Source: Sideroxyarcus emersonii (GTDB lineage Bacteria > Pseudomonadota > Gammaproteobacteria > Burkholderiales > Gallionellaceae). Taken from it: a stretch of 64,000 nucleotides of DNA. The stretch covers positions 1,549,001 through 1,613,000 of the forward strand of contig NZ_AP023423.1 in assembly GCF_021654335.1 (NCBI RefSeq), written 5' to 3'. This document shows, in pieces, positions 31,203-41,608 of this stretch (position 1 is the stretch's first letter; every line of letters begins with the position of its first letter). The translations under genes and the position numbers were made by a program. The notes under the pieces are model-generated. The model was not told the origin of the DNA, ran no database searches, and saw only the letters and a list, made by a program, of their open reading frames with translations.

Positions 31203-32951
31203 TCACATACCATCGGATCGGCGCATGGTTCCTCCCATGGCGGGATCGCCGCTGCCGACACTGATAACATGCTGCAACTCAAGCGGCGGCGGCAATTTGA
31301 GAAGGCGGTACAGATTGGACAGGTTGCGGCGGAACAGGTTATCGAACGATGCGACGCTGAGTGCCGAATTGTAGTCGCCGAACCACCAGAACCAGTCCGA
31401 CCCTTCGCAGTCGGCGAGCTGCAGGGTGGCCAGGCGCTTCTCCTCGTCGGTCAGGCGCCCGCTCGCCATGACGATATCGTAGCTGCGCTTGGCATCGCAC
31501 AGCAGGTCCCAGCCGCGGTTCTTGTCGGGAGAGCCGATCCAGGTACTGAACGTCCCGTACACCCAGCTTCCGGCCACCATCTGGTGCAGCTTGCTCGCCG
31601 TCACTTTCGATTTCGGATCGTTCAGGCTCTGGACGCATTCATGGAACGTGGTAGTCCGGATGTCGGGATGGTTCTCCAGCTTCGCATATAATTCCGACAG
31701 GAAGTAATAGGCGTTGTAGGGGTAGTATTCCCATGCGTTCTCGCCATCCAGGATCACGGTCACCACCGGTTCCTCCTCATCCGGCGCATGCCGCAATATC
31801 TCTTCCAGGTGGTGGACGAAGTCGGCGGCGGCATCGTCCCCTTTCCATTTGGCATATTCGAAGCCGACCTTGTCGGAGAGGCCGTCATCGCGGAAGAAAC
31901 AGTAGATCGGCGCACCGCCGGTGTCGACCTGGTAGGGCTTGTACAGGTAGCCGGAACTGCCCGGCAAGGGATGGTCGTTCATCTCGCGCAACAGGCTGTT
32001 GGCCAGCACCGCCTGCCCCGTCGCCGTCCATTCGCAGCCATGCTCCGCCAGCAGCTTCAGTGTGGCCCGCGACACGCCGCCCTCGGATGGCCACATCCCA
32101 TGGGGGGGCGCACCGAAATTCTGCCGGTGGCCCTCCATGGCGTTGGCCAGGTGCGCGTGCACACGCGACAGGCCGCCGGGGTACTGCACCGCCTGCGGCA
32201 AAGGCGCATTCGGCTCGCTCTCGCGCGCCGCGGTGAAATCGATGAGCAGCGGCATGATGGGATGGTTATAGGGCGTGGAAGATATCTCGATCTGCCCGCG
32301 CTCGGCCAGCTTGCGGTAACGCGGCACGATGTCGGCGATGACGGCCCCGATCAGGCCGAACAGTTCCATGCGCTCGGCATAAGTGAACTGGCTGCCCTTG
32401 GTCATCAGCCGCGCCACCAGTTCGCTGCTGCGCCGCAAGCTCTCGCCCATCCACACCAGGTGGTACCACACCAGCAGGTCGGCCAGGTATTGCCCGGACA
32501 GGTACGTCACATTCTCGCGACCGTGCCCCTCAAGCACTTTCAGCAGGTCGAACAGGTGCTGATAGGCCCGGTACGGCTTCAGCATCTTGGCATGGTCGCT
32601 CTTGAAACAGCTGTCCAGGATGTGCAGACGCTGCTCATCCCCCAGTTCGTCCAGGCGTTCATGCTTCAGCATCTTGAGCAATGCATCGCGGATCTCGCCG
32701 CTCCGGAATTGCTGTTCGTAGTCGTGCAGCTGCTCAAGCAGGATGGGCACGAAATTCACCACCGCCCTGGCCTGCGGATGCTGCTCCAGATGGAAGGCCA
32801 TGTCGGTGTAATCCTTCATGGCATGCAGGTATGTCCACGGCAGCACGTATTCCCCGCGCTGATATTCGCGGTAATCCGGCTGGTGCATGTGCCAGCACAG
32901 AATGAGCTGGAGTTTCCTGCTTGCTGCCTGCAGTGCGTCACTTTGTGGCAT
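31203..32951 (-). CDS. GH57 family glycosidase (alpha-amylase/branching-like)
   Basis: A 582-residue protein of a second GH57 subgroup. WHMHQPDYRE (from about residue 20) is the first conserved region and GMWPSEGGVS holds the putative catalytic Glu. VTVILDGENAWEYY is a later conserved region of this subgroup. Similar proteins are annotated as alpha-amylase or glycoside hydrolase family 57, and the exact activity is not known to me. It is co-transcribed between the first GH57 gene and glgC. Confidence 0.8.
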   Translation of the reverse strand: MPQSDALQAASRKLQLILCWHMHQPDYREYQRGEYVLPWTYLHAMKDYTDMAFHLEQHPQARAVVNFVPILLEQLHDYEQQFRSGEIRDALLKMLKHERLDELGDEQRLHILDSCFKSDHAKMLKPYRAYQHLFDLLKVLEGHGRENVTYLSGQYLADLLVWYHLVWMGESLRRSSELVARLMTKGSQFTYAERMELFGLIGAVIADIVPRYRKLAERGQIEISSTPYNHPIMPLLIDFTAARESEPNAPLPQAVQYPGGLSRVHAHLANAMEGHRQNFGAPPHGMWPSEGGVSRATLKLLAEHGCEWTATGQAVLANSLLREMNDHPLPGSSGYLYKPYQVDTGGAPIYCFFRDDGLSDKVGFEYAKWKGDDAAADFVHHLEEILRHAPDEEEPVVTVILDGENAWEYYPYNAYYFLSELYAKLENHPDIRTTTFHECVQSLNDPKSKVTASKLHQMVAGSWVYGTFSTWIGSPDKNRGWDLLCDAKRSYDIVMASGRLTDEEKRLATLQLADCEGSDWFWWFGDYNSALSVASFDNLFRRNLSNLYRLLKLPPPLELQHVISVGSGDPAMGGTMRRSDGM

Positions 32952-32981
32952 GGCGGTTCATTCGACCTTCCCGGAAGAGTC

Positions 32982-34265
32982 TCATCTAATATGGTGGATC
33001 GACTGGCCCAGCATGTCCGGCGTCACCAGGGTGATCCCGCCGGGAGATACGTGGAAGCGGCGCGCATCCTCCTCCTGATCGAAACCGATCCGCATGCCGT
33101 CCGGTATCACGCAATTATTGTCCAACACCACCCGGCCCAGTTTCACATCTTCGCCGATGCGCGCGCCGGACAGGATCACCGAATCGGTGATCTCGCTGCG
33201 CGCGCCCACCCGGATATCCGAGAACAGCAGGGAATGCTGCACCCTCGCACCGCTGATGATGCAGCCCCCCGACACCATGGAATCGATCGCCACGCCGCGC
33301 CTGTCGTCGTCGTTGAAGACGAACTTGGCCGGCGGCAATTGTTCCTGGTAGGTCCAGATCGGCCAGCTCTTGTCGTACAGGTCCAGCGCCGGTGTCACGC
33401 TGACCATCTCCATATTGGCCTCCCAATACGCATCGATGGTTCCCACATCGCGCCAGTAGGCCCCGCCGCCGTCGCTCATGCCGACGCAACTCTTTTCGAA
33501 CCGGTGCGCATAAACGCGATAGCGGTCGATCAGGTAAGGGATGATGTCGTGGCCGAAGTCGTGCGTCGATTTCTTGGTGTCGGCATCGCGGATCAGCTGT
33601 TCGTACAGGAACCTGGCGTTGAACACATAGATCCCCATGCTGGCCAGGGCACGCCCGGGCTTGCCCGGAATCTCGGCGGGATTCCTTGGTTTCTCGGCGA
33701 ACTTGACGATACGGTCCTTGTCGTCGACCGTCATCACGCCGAACGACGATGCGTCGGCCACCGGCACATCGATGCAGCCGACCGTCATGTCGGCATCGCT
33801 GCTCACGTGGTAAGCCAGCATCTCGCCGTAGTCCATCTTGTAGACGTGGTCGCCTGCCAGGATCACGATATATTCCGGATTGTAGCCGCGCAGGATATCG
33901 ATGTTCTGGAATACCGCGTCTGCGGTACCCCGATACCACTCTTCCTGGATGCGCTGCTGTGCCGGCAGCAAGGCCAGGAACTCGTTGAACTCGCCGCGCA
34001 GGAAACCCCAGCCCTTCTGGATGTGTTCGATCAGCGTATGCGCCTTGTATTGCGTCACCACGCCGATGCGGCGGATGCCGGAATTGATGCAATTCGACAG
34101 GGGAAAATCGATGATGCGGAACTTGCCGCCGAACTGCACCGCCGGTTTGGCATTCCAGTCCGTCAGGTTATGCAGGCGGCTACCGCGTCCTCCCGCCAGC
34201 ACCAAAGCCACGGTATTCTTTGTCAAAGCACTGATGAATCGTGGTGAACGCATTTCCTGAACCAT
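32982..34265 (-). CDS. glgC: Glucose-1-phosphate adenylyltransferase
   Basis: A 427-residue enzyme that makes ADP-glucose from glucose-1-phosphate and ATP, the committed step of glycogen synthesis. The nucleotide site LVLAGGRGSRLHNLTDWNAKPA, the G1P region (FAEKPRNP) and the C-terminal beta-helix are present. The ATG at 34265 lies 41 bp after the glgA stop. Confidence 0.95.
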   Translation of the reverse strand: MVQEMRSPRFISALTKNTVALVLAGGRGSRLHNLTDWNAKPAVQFGGKFRIIDFPLSNCINSGIRRIGVVTQYKAHTLIEHIQKGWGFLRGEFNEFLALLPAQQRIQEEWYRGTADAVFQNIDILRGYNPEYIVILAGDHVYKMDYGEMLAYHVSSDADMTVGCIDVPVADASSFGVMTVDDKDRIVKFAEKPRNPAEIPGKPGRALASMGIYVFNARFLYEQLIRDADTKKSTHDFGHDIIPYLIDRYRVYAHRFEKSCVGMSDGGGAYWRDVGTIDAYWEANMEMVSVTPALDLYDKSWPIWTYQEQLPPAKFVFNDDDRRGVAIDSMVSGGCIISGARVQHSLLFSDIRVGARSEITDSVILSGARIGEDVKLGRVVLDNNCVIPDGMRIGFDQEEDARRFHVSPGGITLVTPDMLGQSIHHIR

Positions 34266-34306
34266 GATGCTTCCTCCCCTTTAGTCAGCCAACAAACACC
34301 TCTTCA

Positions 34307-35734
34307 TCACATCGTCCGGTAAAGATCGAGATAACGCTGCGCACTGCCTGCCCACCCGACATCGCGGCGCATGCCGTTGAGCTGTATCCGCCGGAAGTTC
34401 TTTTCGTCCCGGTAACATTCGATGGCACGCACGATGGTGCGGTACAGTATCGCCGGATCCGCCTCATCGAACACGAAGCCGGTGCCGTCGCTCTCCTGCG
34501 CATCGCTCACCGAATCCGCCAGGCCGCCGGTCTTGCGCACCACCGGTGGCGTACCGTAACGCATCCCGTACATCTGGTTCAGCCCGCAGGGCTCGAAGCG
34601 GGACGGCATCAGGAAGATGTCTGCTCCTGCCATGATCCGGTGCGACAATCCCTCGTCGAAGCGCAAGGTGACCGAAACGCGCTCGGGATAGCGCTGTGCC
34701 AATTGCTGGAAGCGCCGTTCCAGTTCGCTCTCGCCGCTCCCCAGCACCGCCAGTTGCGCCCCGCCGTCCAGCAATCTGGGCAGGCTTTCCAGCAGCATAT
34801 CCAGCCCCTTCTGATAGGTGAGGCGGCTGACCACGCCCAGCAAAGGTGCTTTTGCATCCGTTTCCAGCCCGAGCTGTTGTTGCAGCGCCAGCTTGCCGGC
34901 GGCCTTGCGTGCGAGGTCGCTGCTGTCGTAATGCGCTGCCAGATACCGATCGGTGGCGGGATTCCATTCCTGCTCGTCGATGCCGTTCAGGATACCGCTC
35001 ACGTCCCCGTTACGTACCGCAAGCAGGCCTTGCATGCCGTAGCCCATCTCGGTGGTCTGTATCTCGTGCGCATAGGTCGGACTGACCGTCACGATACGGT
35101 CGGCATAATGCAGCCCGGCCTTGAGGAAGGACAAGTAGCCGTGGAACTCCACGCCATGCATATCGAAACAGGATTGCGGGAGATCGAGCGGCGCCAGCCA
35201 GTCGCGATCGAAGCTGCCCTGGAACGCCATGTTGTGGATGGTCATCACGCTCTTGGCGTGCGAGCCCCGGTTCAGTTGCAGATACGCCGGCGCAAGGCCG
35301 CTCTGCCAGTCGTTGCAGTGCACGATATCGGCACGCCAGGCGATGGGCGAATCCGCGCTGCCCAGCATCGCCGCCACCCTGGACAACATGCCGAAACGCA
35401 TCGGATTGTCCGGCCAGTCGCCCCCCAGCTCGTACTGGTATGGCCCGGCCACGCGGCAGAAGTATTGCGGCGCATCCAGCACATACACCGGCACTTCGGT
35501 ATGCGGCATCTTCGCGCTCAACAGCCTTATCTCGGGCTGGCCGGGGAATACCCCGAAGCTGGCGACCGTGCGCTTGCTGTCCAGTTTATCCAGCACCGGG
35601 ATATAGCCCGGCAGCAGCAGCCGCACATCCTGCCCCAGCGCCTGCAGCGCGGCCGGCAGCGCACCGCTGACATCGGCCAGACCGCCGGTCTTGATCAGTG
35701 GATGGGCTTCCGAGGTGACGAAAAGTATCTTCAT
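34307..35734 (-). CDS. glgA: Glycogen synthase (ADP-glucose type)
   Basis: A 475-residue GT5 transferase that extends alpha-1,4-glucan from ADP-glucose. The ADP-glucose lysine is Lys15 in [10 protein letters not shown], and the C-terminal site is [19 protein letters not shown] followed by [10 protein letters not shown]. It overlaps the pgi stop by four bases. Confidence 0.95.
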   Translation of the reverse strand: MKILFVTSEAHPLIKTGGLADVSGALPAALQALGQDVRLLLPGYIPVLDKLDSKRTVASFGVFPGQPEIRLLSAKMPHTEVPVYVLDAPQYFCRVAGPYQYELGGDWPDNPMRFGMLSRVAAMLGSADSPIAWRADIVHCNDWQSGLAPAYLQLNRGSHAKSVMTIHNMAFQGSFDRDWLAPLDLPQSCFDMHGVEFHGYLSFLKAGLHYADRIVTVSPTYAHEIQTTEMGYGMQGLLAVRNGDVSGILNGIDEQEWNPATDRYLAAHYDSSDLARKAAGKLALQQQLGLETDAKAPLLGVVSRLTYQKGLDMLLESLPRLLDGGAQLAVLGSGESELERRFQQLAQRYPERVSVTLRFDEGLSHRIMAGADIFLMPSRFEPCGLNQMYGMRYGTPPVVRKTGGLADSVSDAQESDGTGFVFDEADPAILYRTIVRAIECYRDEKNFRRIQLNGMRRDVGWAGSAQRYLDLYRTM

Positions 35735-37377
35735 TTAAGTGCGTTGTAATGGGCGATCAGTCCGTTGGTGGAGGAATCGTGCGCGGTGATCTCGGCGCCG
35801 CTGCGCAGCTCGGCCTGGATGTGCGAGGCCAGCTGTTTGCCCAGCTCCACGCCCCACTGGTCGAAGGAGTTGATGTTCCAGATGATGCCCTGCACAAAGA
35901 TCTTGTGCTCATACAGCGCGATCAGCCGCCCCAGCGTGCGCGGCGTCAGTTGCCTGAACAGGATGGAATTGGTCGGTTTGTTGCCCTCGAACACCTTGTG
36001 CGGCAGCAGTGCGGCGATGGCCCCTTCGTCCATGCCGGCCGCCTGCAGCTCGGCACGCGCCTCGGCCTCGTTCTTGCCGCGCATCAGCGCCTCCGTCTGG
36101 GCAAAGAAATTCGACAGCAGCGTGGCATGATGTTCGCCCAGCGGGTAGTGGGTCTGCACCGAGGCGATGAAATCGGCCGGGACCATCTGCGTCCCCTGGT
36201 GCAGGATCTGGAAGTAGGCATGCTGGCCGTTGGTGCCGACGCCGCCCCACAGGATGGGACCGGTCGAATAATCCACCGGCACGCCGTTGCGATCCACGCG
36301 TTTGCCGTTGCTCTCCATGTCCGCCTGCTGGAAGTACGGGACGAAATGTTCCAGCGCATGGTCATACGGAAGCAGCGCCTGCTTGGTGATCTCGTGGAAG
36401 TTGTTGTACCAGACCCCCAGCAGCGCCATGATCACCGGCATGTTCTGTTCCAGCGGCGCAGTGCTGAAATGCACATCCATCTCATGGGCACCGCGCAGCA
36501 GTTCCTCGAAGTTGTCCATCCCCACCGCCAGCATGATGGACAGGCCGATTGCCGACCACAGCGAATATCGCCCGCCGACCCAGTCGGAAAACTCGAACAT
36601 GTTGGCGGTATCGATGCCGAACGCCGTCACCTCTTTCGCATTGGTCGACAGCGCCACAAAATGCTTCGCGACGTGTTTCACATCGCCGGCGCTGCGCAAA
36701 AACCAGTCGCGCGCCGAGCGGGCATTCATCAGGGTTTCCTGCGTGGTGAAGGTCTTGGAGGCGACGATGAACAGCGTCGTCTCGGGATCGAGCGGCTCCA
36801 GTTTTTCGAGCAGGTCGGTGCTGTCGATATTGGAGACGAAATGCGTTTTCAGACTGCCGGAATATGAATTCAGCGCCTCGCACACCATCAACGGGCCGAG
36901 GAAAGAACCGCCGATGCCGATGTTCACCACGTCGGTGATGGCCTTGCCGCCATACCCGCGCCAGGCGCCGCTGCGCACGCTCTCGCTGAAGACGCGCATC
37001 TTTTCCAGTACGCTCCGCACCCCCGGCAGCACATCCCGGCCGTCGACCAGGATGGGCGCATGCTGGGGATCCACCGCTGCGCGCAAAGCGGTGTGCAGCA
37101 CCGCGCGGTGCTCGGTGCAGTTGATCTTCTCGCCGGCAAGCATCCGGTCGCGCCAGCCTTCGACATCCGCCTGGCGCGCCAGAGCGAACAGCAGCGCCAT
37201 CGTCTGCTCAGTCACCAGATTCTTGGAGTAGTCGAGCAGCATGTCATCGAGACGCACCGAGAAGCGCCTGAAACGCTGCGGATCGTCGCCGAACAGCTGC
37301 CGCATGGAAAGCTGCCTGTTGGCGGCATGGTGTGCAAGCAACGCTTGCCAGGCGGCGGATTGAGTCAATGCAGACAT
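35731..37377 (-). CDS. pgi: Glucose-6-phosphate isomerase
   Basis: A 548-residue enzyme that interconverts glucose-6-phosphate and fructose-6-phosphate, linking the operon to gluconeogenesis. Signatures [28 protein letters not shown] and GKQLASHIQ are clear. The start at 37377 follows AGGGGAG. The upstream open frame lies inside glgB. It is placed between glgB and glgA in the operon. Confidence 0.95.
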   Translation of the reverse strand: MSALTQSAAWQALLAHHAANRQLSMRQLFGDDPQRFRRFSVRLDDMLLDYSKNLVTEQTMALLFALARQADVEGWRDRMLAGEKINCTEHRAVLHTALRAAVDPQHAPILVDGRDVLPGVRSVLEKMRVFSESVRSGAWRGYGGKAITDVVNIGIGGSFLGPLMVCEALNSYSGSLKTHFVSNIDSTDLLEKLEPLDPETTLFIVASKTFTTQETLMNARSARDWFLRSAGDVKHVAKHFVALSTNAKEVTAFGIDTANMFEFSDWVGGRYSLWSAIGLSIMLAVGMDNFEELLRGAHEMDVHFSTAPLEQNMPVIMALLGVWYNNFHEITKQALLPYDHALEHFVPYFQQADMESNGKRVDRNGVPVDYSTGPILWGGVGTNGQHAYFQILHQGTQMVPADFIASVQTHYPLGEHHATLLSNFFAQTEALMRGKNEAEARAELQAAGMDEGAIAALLPHKVFEGNKPTNSILFRQLTPRTLGRLIALYEHKIFVQGIIWNINSFDQWGVELGKQLASHIQAELRSGAEITAHDSSTNGLIAHYNALK

Positions 37378-37399
37378 GAGCTCCCCTTGGTGTCGTCCG

Positions 37400-39571
37400 T
37401 CAATATGTCCTTTGCAGCACGATGCCGGCCAGCGGCGGCAGCGTGAGCGCCAATGATTGCATTTCGCCGTTCCAGGCGATGTCCGAGGTGTCCAGCCCCA
37501 GTCCGTTGCCCATGTTGGAACCGCCGTAATAATGCGAATCGCTATTGAATATCTCGCGGTAGCATCCCTTGTGCCGCATCCCGACACGGTAGCCCACACG
37601 CGGCACCGGGGTGAAGTTGAGCAGCACGATCACATACGAACCGTCGCGTGCGATGCGGCGGAAACTCAACACCGACTGGTCGGCATCGTTGCAATCCAGC
37701 CACTCGAAGCCTTCCGGCGAGAAATCCAGTTCATGCAGTGCCGGGACCCCGGCATACAGGCGGTTGAGATCGCGCAATGCGGACTGCACCCCGCTGTGCT
37801 CGCCCCGTCCGAGCAGATACCAGTCCAGTTCCGTACCGACCTTCCATTCGTGCCCCTGTGCGAACTCGTTGCCCATGAAATTGAGCTTCTTGCCCGGATA
37901 GGTCATCTGGTAGGTGAACAGCAGGCGCAGGTTGGCGAATTTCTGCCAGGCATCTCCCGGCATCTTGTCGAGCAGGGATTTCTTCCCGTGCACCACCTCG
38001 TCATGCGAGAACGGCAGCACGAAATTCTCGGTGTAACTGTAGAGCTGGCCGAACGTGAGCCTGTTATGGTGATAGCGGCGATGCACCGGATCGTGTTCGA
38101 TGTAATCCAGCGTGTCGTTCATCCAGCCCATGTTCCATTTCATGCTGAATCCCAGCCCGCCGAGATAGGTGGGCCGCGACACCATCGGCCACGAGGTGGA
38201 CTCCTCGGCCAGCGTCAGGGTGCCGGGGAATCGCTCATGGGTCATCACGTTCAGCTCGCGGAAGAAGTCCACCGCGTCGATGTTCTCGCGGCCGCCGTAC
38301 TTGTTCGGCAACCATTCTCCCGCCTTGCGCGAATAATCGAGGTACAGCATCGATGCCACCGCATCCACGCGCAAACCATCGATGTGGAACTCGCTCAGCC
38401 AGTAGTGCGCATTGGCAAGCAGGAAATTGCGCACCTCGTTGCGGCCGTAATTGAAGATCAGCGTGCCCCAATCCTGGTGCTCGCCCAGCCTGGGATCTTC
38501 GTGCTCATACAGCGCCGTGCCATCGAAACGCGCCAGCGCGAAGGCATCCTTGGGGAAATGCGCAGGCACCCAGTCGAGGATCACGCCGATACCGACGATA
38601 TGGCAGGAATCCACCAGGTAGCGGAAATCGTCCGGTGTGCCGAAACGGCTGGTCACGCCGTAATAGCCGGTCGTCTGGTATCCCCAGGATTCGTCCAGCG
38701 GATGCTCGCTGATCGGCATCAGTTCGATATGCGTGAACCCCATCTCCTGCACATAGGGCACAAGGCTGTCCGCCAGTTCGCGGAAATTGTAGAAACGCCC
38801 GTCCCAATGCCGCTTCCATGAACCGGCATGCACCTCATACACGTTCAAGGGCTGATGGATCCAGTCGCGGCCGGCGCGATGCTCCTGCCATGACGAATCC
38901 CGCCACTGGTACCCATCCAGCACCGCGACCCTGGCTGCAGTGCCGGGGCGCGTCTCGAAGCTCAGGCCATAAGGATCGGTCTTGACGAACACCTCGCCGG
39001 AATGGCGGTTGCGGATCTCGAACTTGTAGAACTCGCCCAGCCCGATGTCTGGCACGAAGATTTCCCACACCCCGCTGCTGCCCAGGGCTCGCATCGGGTG
39101 GATGCGCCCGTCCCAGCCGTTGAAGTCCCCCACCACGCTGACTCGCTCGGCATTGGGGGCCCACAGCGCGAAGCGCACTCCCCATACACCCTGCAGTTCC
39201 AAGTGATGGGCGCCGAGCATGCGGTACGCCTGCTCCAGGCGTCCTTGCGAGAAAAGATAGAGGTCGTGCTCACTGATGCTGCTGCCGAAACTGTAGGCAT
39301 CGTGCACTTCGATGACATGGTTGAAGAAATTCACTTTCAAGCGGCAGGGGACCGGTAGTGCACGCTTGCCTTGCCAGTGATAGAAACCATTGGACGGATC
39401 GCGCTCAAGCGACTGCCACGCTTCGCCGTCGTAAACGGCAATCTCGGTAGCATGAGGTTGAAAAACCCGCAGGATCCAGCCGGACCTGTTCTGATGCAAC
39501 CCCAGGTATGAAAAGGGGTCGTGGTGACGCGCGTCTAGAATGGAGCGCTTGTTTTGTATATCGCTGGGCAT
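37400..39571 (-). CDS. glgB: 1,4-alpha-glucan branching enzyme
   Basis: A 723-residue GH13 enzyme that introduces alpha-1,6 branches. An N-terminal CBM48 region (VWAP-like [20 protein letters not shown]) precedes the catalytic barrel with [16 protein letters not shown] (nucleophile Asp) and TLAEEST (acid/base Glu). The start at 39571 ([10 protein letters not shown]) is preferred to 39592 because CAGGAG lies eight bases before it. First gene of the operon. No convincing promoter was seen between it and the element end. Confidence 0.93.
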   Translation of the reverse strand: MPSDIQNKRSILDARHHDPFSYLGLHQNRSGWILRVFQPHATEIAVYDGEAWQSLERDPSNGFYHWQGKRALPVPCRLKVNFFNHVIEVHDAYSFGSSISEHDLYLFSQGRLEQAYRMLGAHHLELQGVWGVRFALWAPNAERVSVVGDFNGWDGRIHPMRALGSSGVWEIFVPDIGLGEFYKFEIRNRHSGEVFVKTDPYGLSFETRPGTAARVAVLDGYQWRDSSWQEHRAGRDWIHQPLNVYEVHAGSWKRHWDGRFYNFRELADSLVPYVQEMGFTHIELMPISEHPLDESWGYQTTGYYGVTSRFGTPDDFRYLVDSCHIVGIGVILDWVPAHFPKDAFALARFDGTALYEHEDPRLGEHQDWGTLIFNYGRNEVRNFLLANAHYWLSEFHIDGLRVDAVASMLYLDYSRKAGEWLPNKYGGRENIDAVDFFRELNVMTHERFPGTLTLAEESTSWPMVSRPTYLGGLGFSMKWNMGWMNDTLDYIEHDPVHRRYHHNRLTFGQLYSYTENFVLPFSHDEVVHGKKSLLDKMPGDAWQKFANLRLLFTYQMTYPGKKLNFMGNEFAQGHEWKVGTELDWYLLGRGEHSGVQSALRDLNRLYAGVPALHELDFSPEGFEWLDCNDADQSVLSFRRIARDGSYVIVLLNFTPVPRVGYRVGMRHKGCYREIFNSDSHYYGGSNMGNGLGLDTSDIAWNGEMQSLALTLPPLAGIVLQRTY

Positions 39572-39707
39572 CTTGGGGCTCCTGAAGGGCAATATAGCCC
39601 TTTAGCGCCGGGGCAGCAATTCAAATGCGAAGAAAACCCCGCATATAACAAAAAATTCATCTGGCGCAGCAATGGCAAACGCTTTTCCGAGAAAATTTGC
39701 TGGGATC

Positions 39708-39764
39708 TGGTGCGAAAGGAGAGACTCGAACTCTCACGCCTTACGGCGCTGGAACCTAAATCCA
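39708..39764. repeat. Attachment-site repeat, left (tRNA-Leu 3' fragment)
   Basis: A 57-bp copy of the tRNA-Leu 3' part from the anticodon stem to the CCA end. It lacks the 5' half, so it is not a functional tRNA gene. It differs from the intact gene at one base (39743). Confidence 0.92.
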
Positions 39765-39825
39765 TAGTGCAAAAGCCACCAAACCCATTGCCTGCGGCGT
39801 TTTCGGTTGATTTCCAAATAATTTC

Positions 39826-39844
39826 CCGGCAAAATCCGGCAAAT
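39826..39844. promoter_or_regulatory. Putative integrase arm-binding site, left
   Basis: Two tandem CCGGCAAA(AT) units start 61 bp inside the left attachment repeat. The same 18 bases lie 61 bp inside the right one. The site also lies just before the integrase ATG, so integrase could regulate itself there. Confidence 0.6.
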
Positions 39845-39861
39845 CCACCAGGAAATCCATC

Positions 39862-40863
39862 ATGGCAAAACGAATTGAAAAAGGAATTTATCAAGAAGGC
39901 CCCTACTCGTTTCGAGTGCGGATGATGGTGCAGGGGCACAAGCTTGATAAGACGCTCGACAGTCTATCAGAGGCACGCATCTATCGCGATTCTCACAAGT
40001 TGTCGCAATCTTTAGATGTGCATGAGACCGCCATTCTCAAAGCGCGCATCCAAAAACAATCGATCAAGTCCTTTACGGTGGATGACGCTCTTGATCGTTA
40101 CTTGAAAGAAATCACCCCTGCCAAAAAAGGCGCATCGACAGAAGAATTCAGGATTGGCAAAGCGAGACGAACCGCGCTTTCCAAGAAACCGTTCCACGGA
40201 GTAACGCCCGATGACGCGCTCGCATTCCTGGATGAGATAGGCGGCAGCGAAAACAATCAAAGAAAATACGCCAGCCTGATTTCCCACCTGTACCGCGTTG
40301 CGATTCGAAAATGGCGGTTGCCGGTCACCAACCCGGTATCCGGCCAGATTGACTTGCCATCGAACGGCAAGCCACGCGAGAGAAGACTCCACGAAGGCGA
40401 ATACGAGGCTTTGATGAAGACATTGATGGGTGAGTCTAAGGCGTTCGTCATCATCGCCATAGAGACCGCCATGAGGCGCAGCGAGATATTCGGACTGCGC
40501 TGGGAGAACATCAACAAGAAAGCTTGTTCGGCGATCCTGCGCGACACCAAGAACGGCGAGTCTCGCACTACCCTATTCTCATCCGTTGCGATGCGGGCTC
40601 TTGAAGGGCTTGGCTGGAAGAAGAAGGGGGAAGTCTGGTCGATCACCGAGTCCCAGCTGCGCCGGGATTGGGAAGCTGCTCGCGCAGACATTGGGGCCGC
40701 CGACCTGCATTTTCACGATCTGCGCCATGAGGGCACGTCCAGGCTCTTCGAGAAGGGCTTGAACGTGTTTGAAGTCCAGTCCATCACCGGTCACAAAACG
40801 CTGTCTGAATTGCGGAAGTACACCCACCTCAACCCGACTGACATCGCAAAGAAGCTGGGGTAA
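39862..40863 (+). CDS. int: Tyrosine recombinase (integrase)
   Basis: A 333-residue phage-type integrase that should catalyse integration and excision at the tRNA-Leu repeats. An N-terminal arm-binding region (1-60) and a SAM-like core-binding domain (70-155) precede the catalytic domain with Arg205/206 (ETAMRRSEIFGLRW), HDLRHE (His285, Arg288, His289), His311 (GHKT) and the nucleophile Tyr320 (RKYTHLN). AGGAAA before the ATG supports the start. Confidence 0.93.
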   Translation: MAKRIEKGIYQEGPYSFRVRMMVQGHKLDKTLDSLSEARIYRDSHKLSQSLDVHETAILKARIQKQSIKSFTVDDALDRYLKEITPAKKGASTEEFRIGKARRTALSKKPFHGVTPDDALAFLDEIGGSENNQRKYASLISHLYRVAIRKWRLPVTNPVSGQIDLPSNGKPRERRLHEGEYEALMKTLMGESKAFVIIAIETAMRRSEIFGLRWENINKKACSAILRDTKNGESRTTLFSSVAMRALEGLGWKKKGEVWSITESQLRRDWEAARADIGAADLHFHDLRHEGTSRLFEKGLNVFEVQSITGHKTLSELRKYTHLNPTDIAKKLG

Positions 40864-40926
40864 CGTGTTTTAGTTGCGACTTCCTATTGCAGTATTTGCC
40901 TGGGGCTCGGCAGATGATTAGCCTTT

Positions 40927-41100
40927 ATGGAAGCTACAGACGCATTCGAGAAGTGGGGCTTGCTATACTTCGCCAATTTACCAAAAAGGTTAATAGTTCT
41001 GATTGATGATGCAATCAAAGATGCTCTTATCGATAAATACGAGTGGAACGTGAAAGACAACGTTGCATTTGGTAAGTTAAAAGAACCTGACGCAAAATGA
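40927..41100 (+). CDS. Small hypothetical protein, 57 residues
   Basis: The reading frame begins MEATDAFEKWGLLYFANLPK and ends in KLKEPDAK. It is below usual length cut-offs, but its stop overlaps the next start as ATGA (41097-41100), a sign of translational coupling. The sequence is acidic and soluble. No family is recognised. Its small size and coupling to a nuclease-like protein would suit an antitoxin or accessory factor, but this is inference. Confidence 0.6.
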   Translation: MEATDAFEKWGLLYFANLPKRLIVLIDDAIKDALIDKYEWNVKDNVAFGKLKEPDAK

Positions 41101-41540
41101 ATCAGATTATTCGCAGTTCAGTAATTCACTTCGCTCAAGAGGTACACAAGAAACACTGGCGCATGACCGGGGATGCGGGAACTGGTGATAAATTGGCAGC
41201 AATCATCACTGCGGATTGGCAATCAGCAGTTGAGGCGGCATTTCCGGGGCGCTTTGTCCGTGAGCACCCGGTCGGGCAACTGCGCGAGCGCATCGACCTC
41301 GTCGATATAATTGATGGTATTGCGTACGAACTAAAGGTGTCGCCAAACAACGATCACTTTGAGTTTTATCGTGACATATTCAAAGTGCTAGTTGCACGCG
41401 ACAACGGTCTTCCGAAACTCCGTTCATTCTGCTTTGTCTGCCCCCTTGAGGCAGCGCAACGATACAAAAAAGGCCTTCGGAAAGCAGTTCTCGGCGAGGG
41501 AGAGCGCTTGGGGCTCGACCTATCGGTCGAGTCACTTTGA
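41097..41540 (+). CDS. Hypothetical protein with PD-(D/E)XK-nuclease-like motif
   Basis: A 147-residue soluble protein. RIDLVDIIDGIAYELKVSPNN has the D-x(n)-E-x-K spacing of restriction-like nucleases, and RFVREHPVGQL precedes it as the usual first strand. The rest, including PKLRSFCFVCPLE, would form the end of such a fold. It is coupled to the 57-residue ORF and lies between int and umuC. A defence or toxin role is possible. No homologue is recognised. Confidence 0.65.
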   Translation: MNQIIRSSVIHFAQEVHKKHWRMTGDAGTGDKLAAIITADWQSAVEAAFPGRFVREHPVGQLRERIDLVDIIDGIAYELKVSPNNDHFEFYRDIFKVLVARDNGLPKLRSFCFVCPLEAAQRYKKGLRKAVLGEGERLGLDLSVESL

Positions 41541-41608
41541 ATCTGACGTACAGCCGACCTGTAAGATCGATTGCCCCGTTTTGCTGCCCTAGTGAATTCC
41601 TTGTAGCT

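Noticed and set aside
31788..34247. An 819-residue open frame opposite the second GH57 gene and glgC
   Set aside because: It runs across two well-supported minus-strand genes and has no recognisable domain. It is a GC-rich antisense shadow.
39708..39764. A second tRNA-Leu gene
   Set aside because: Only the 3' 57 bp are present. The 5' acceptor and D arm are missing, so it is an attachment-site fragment.
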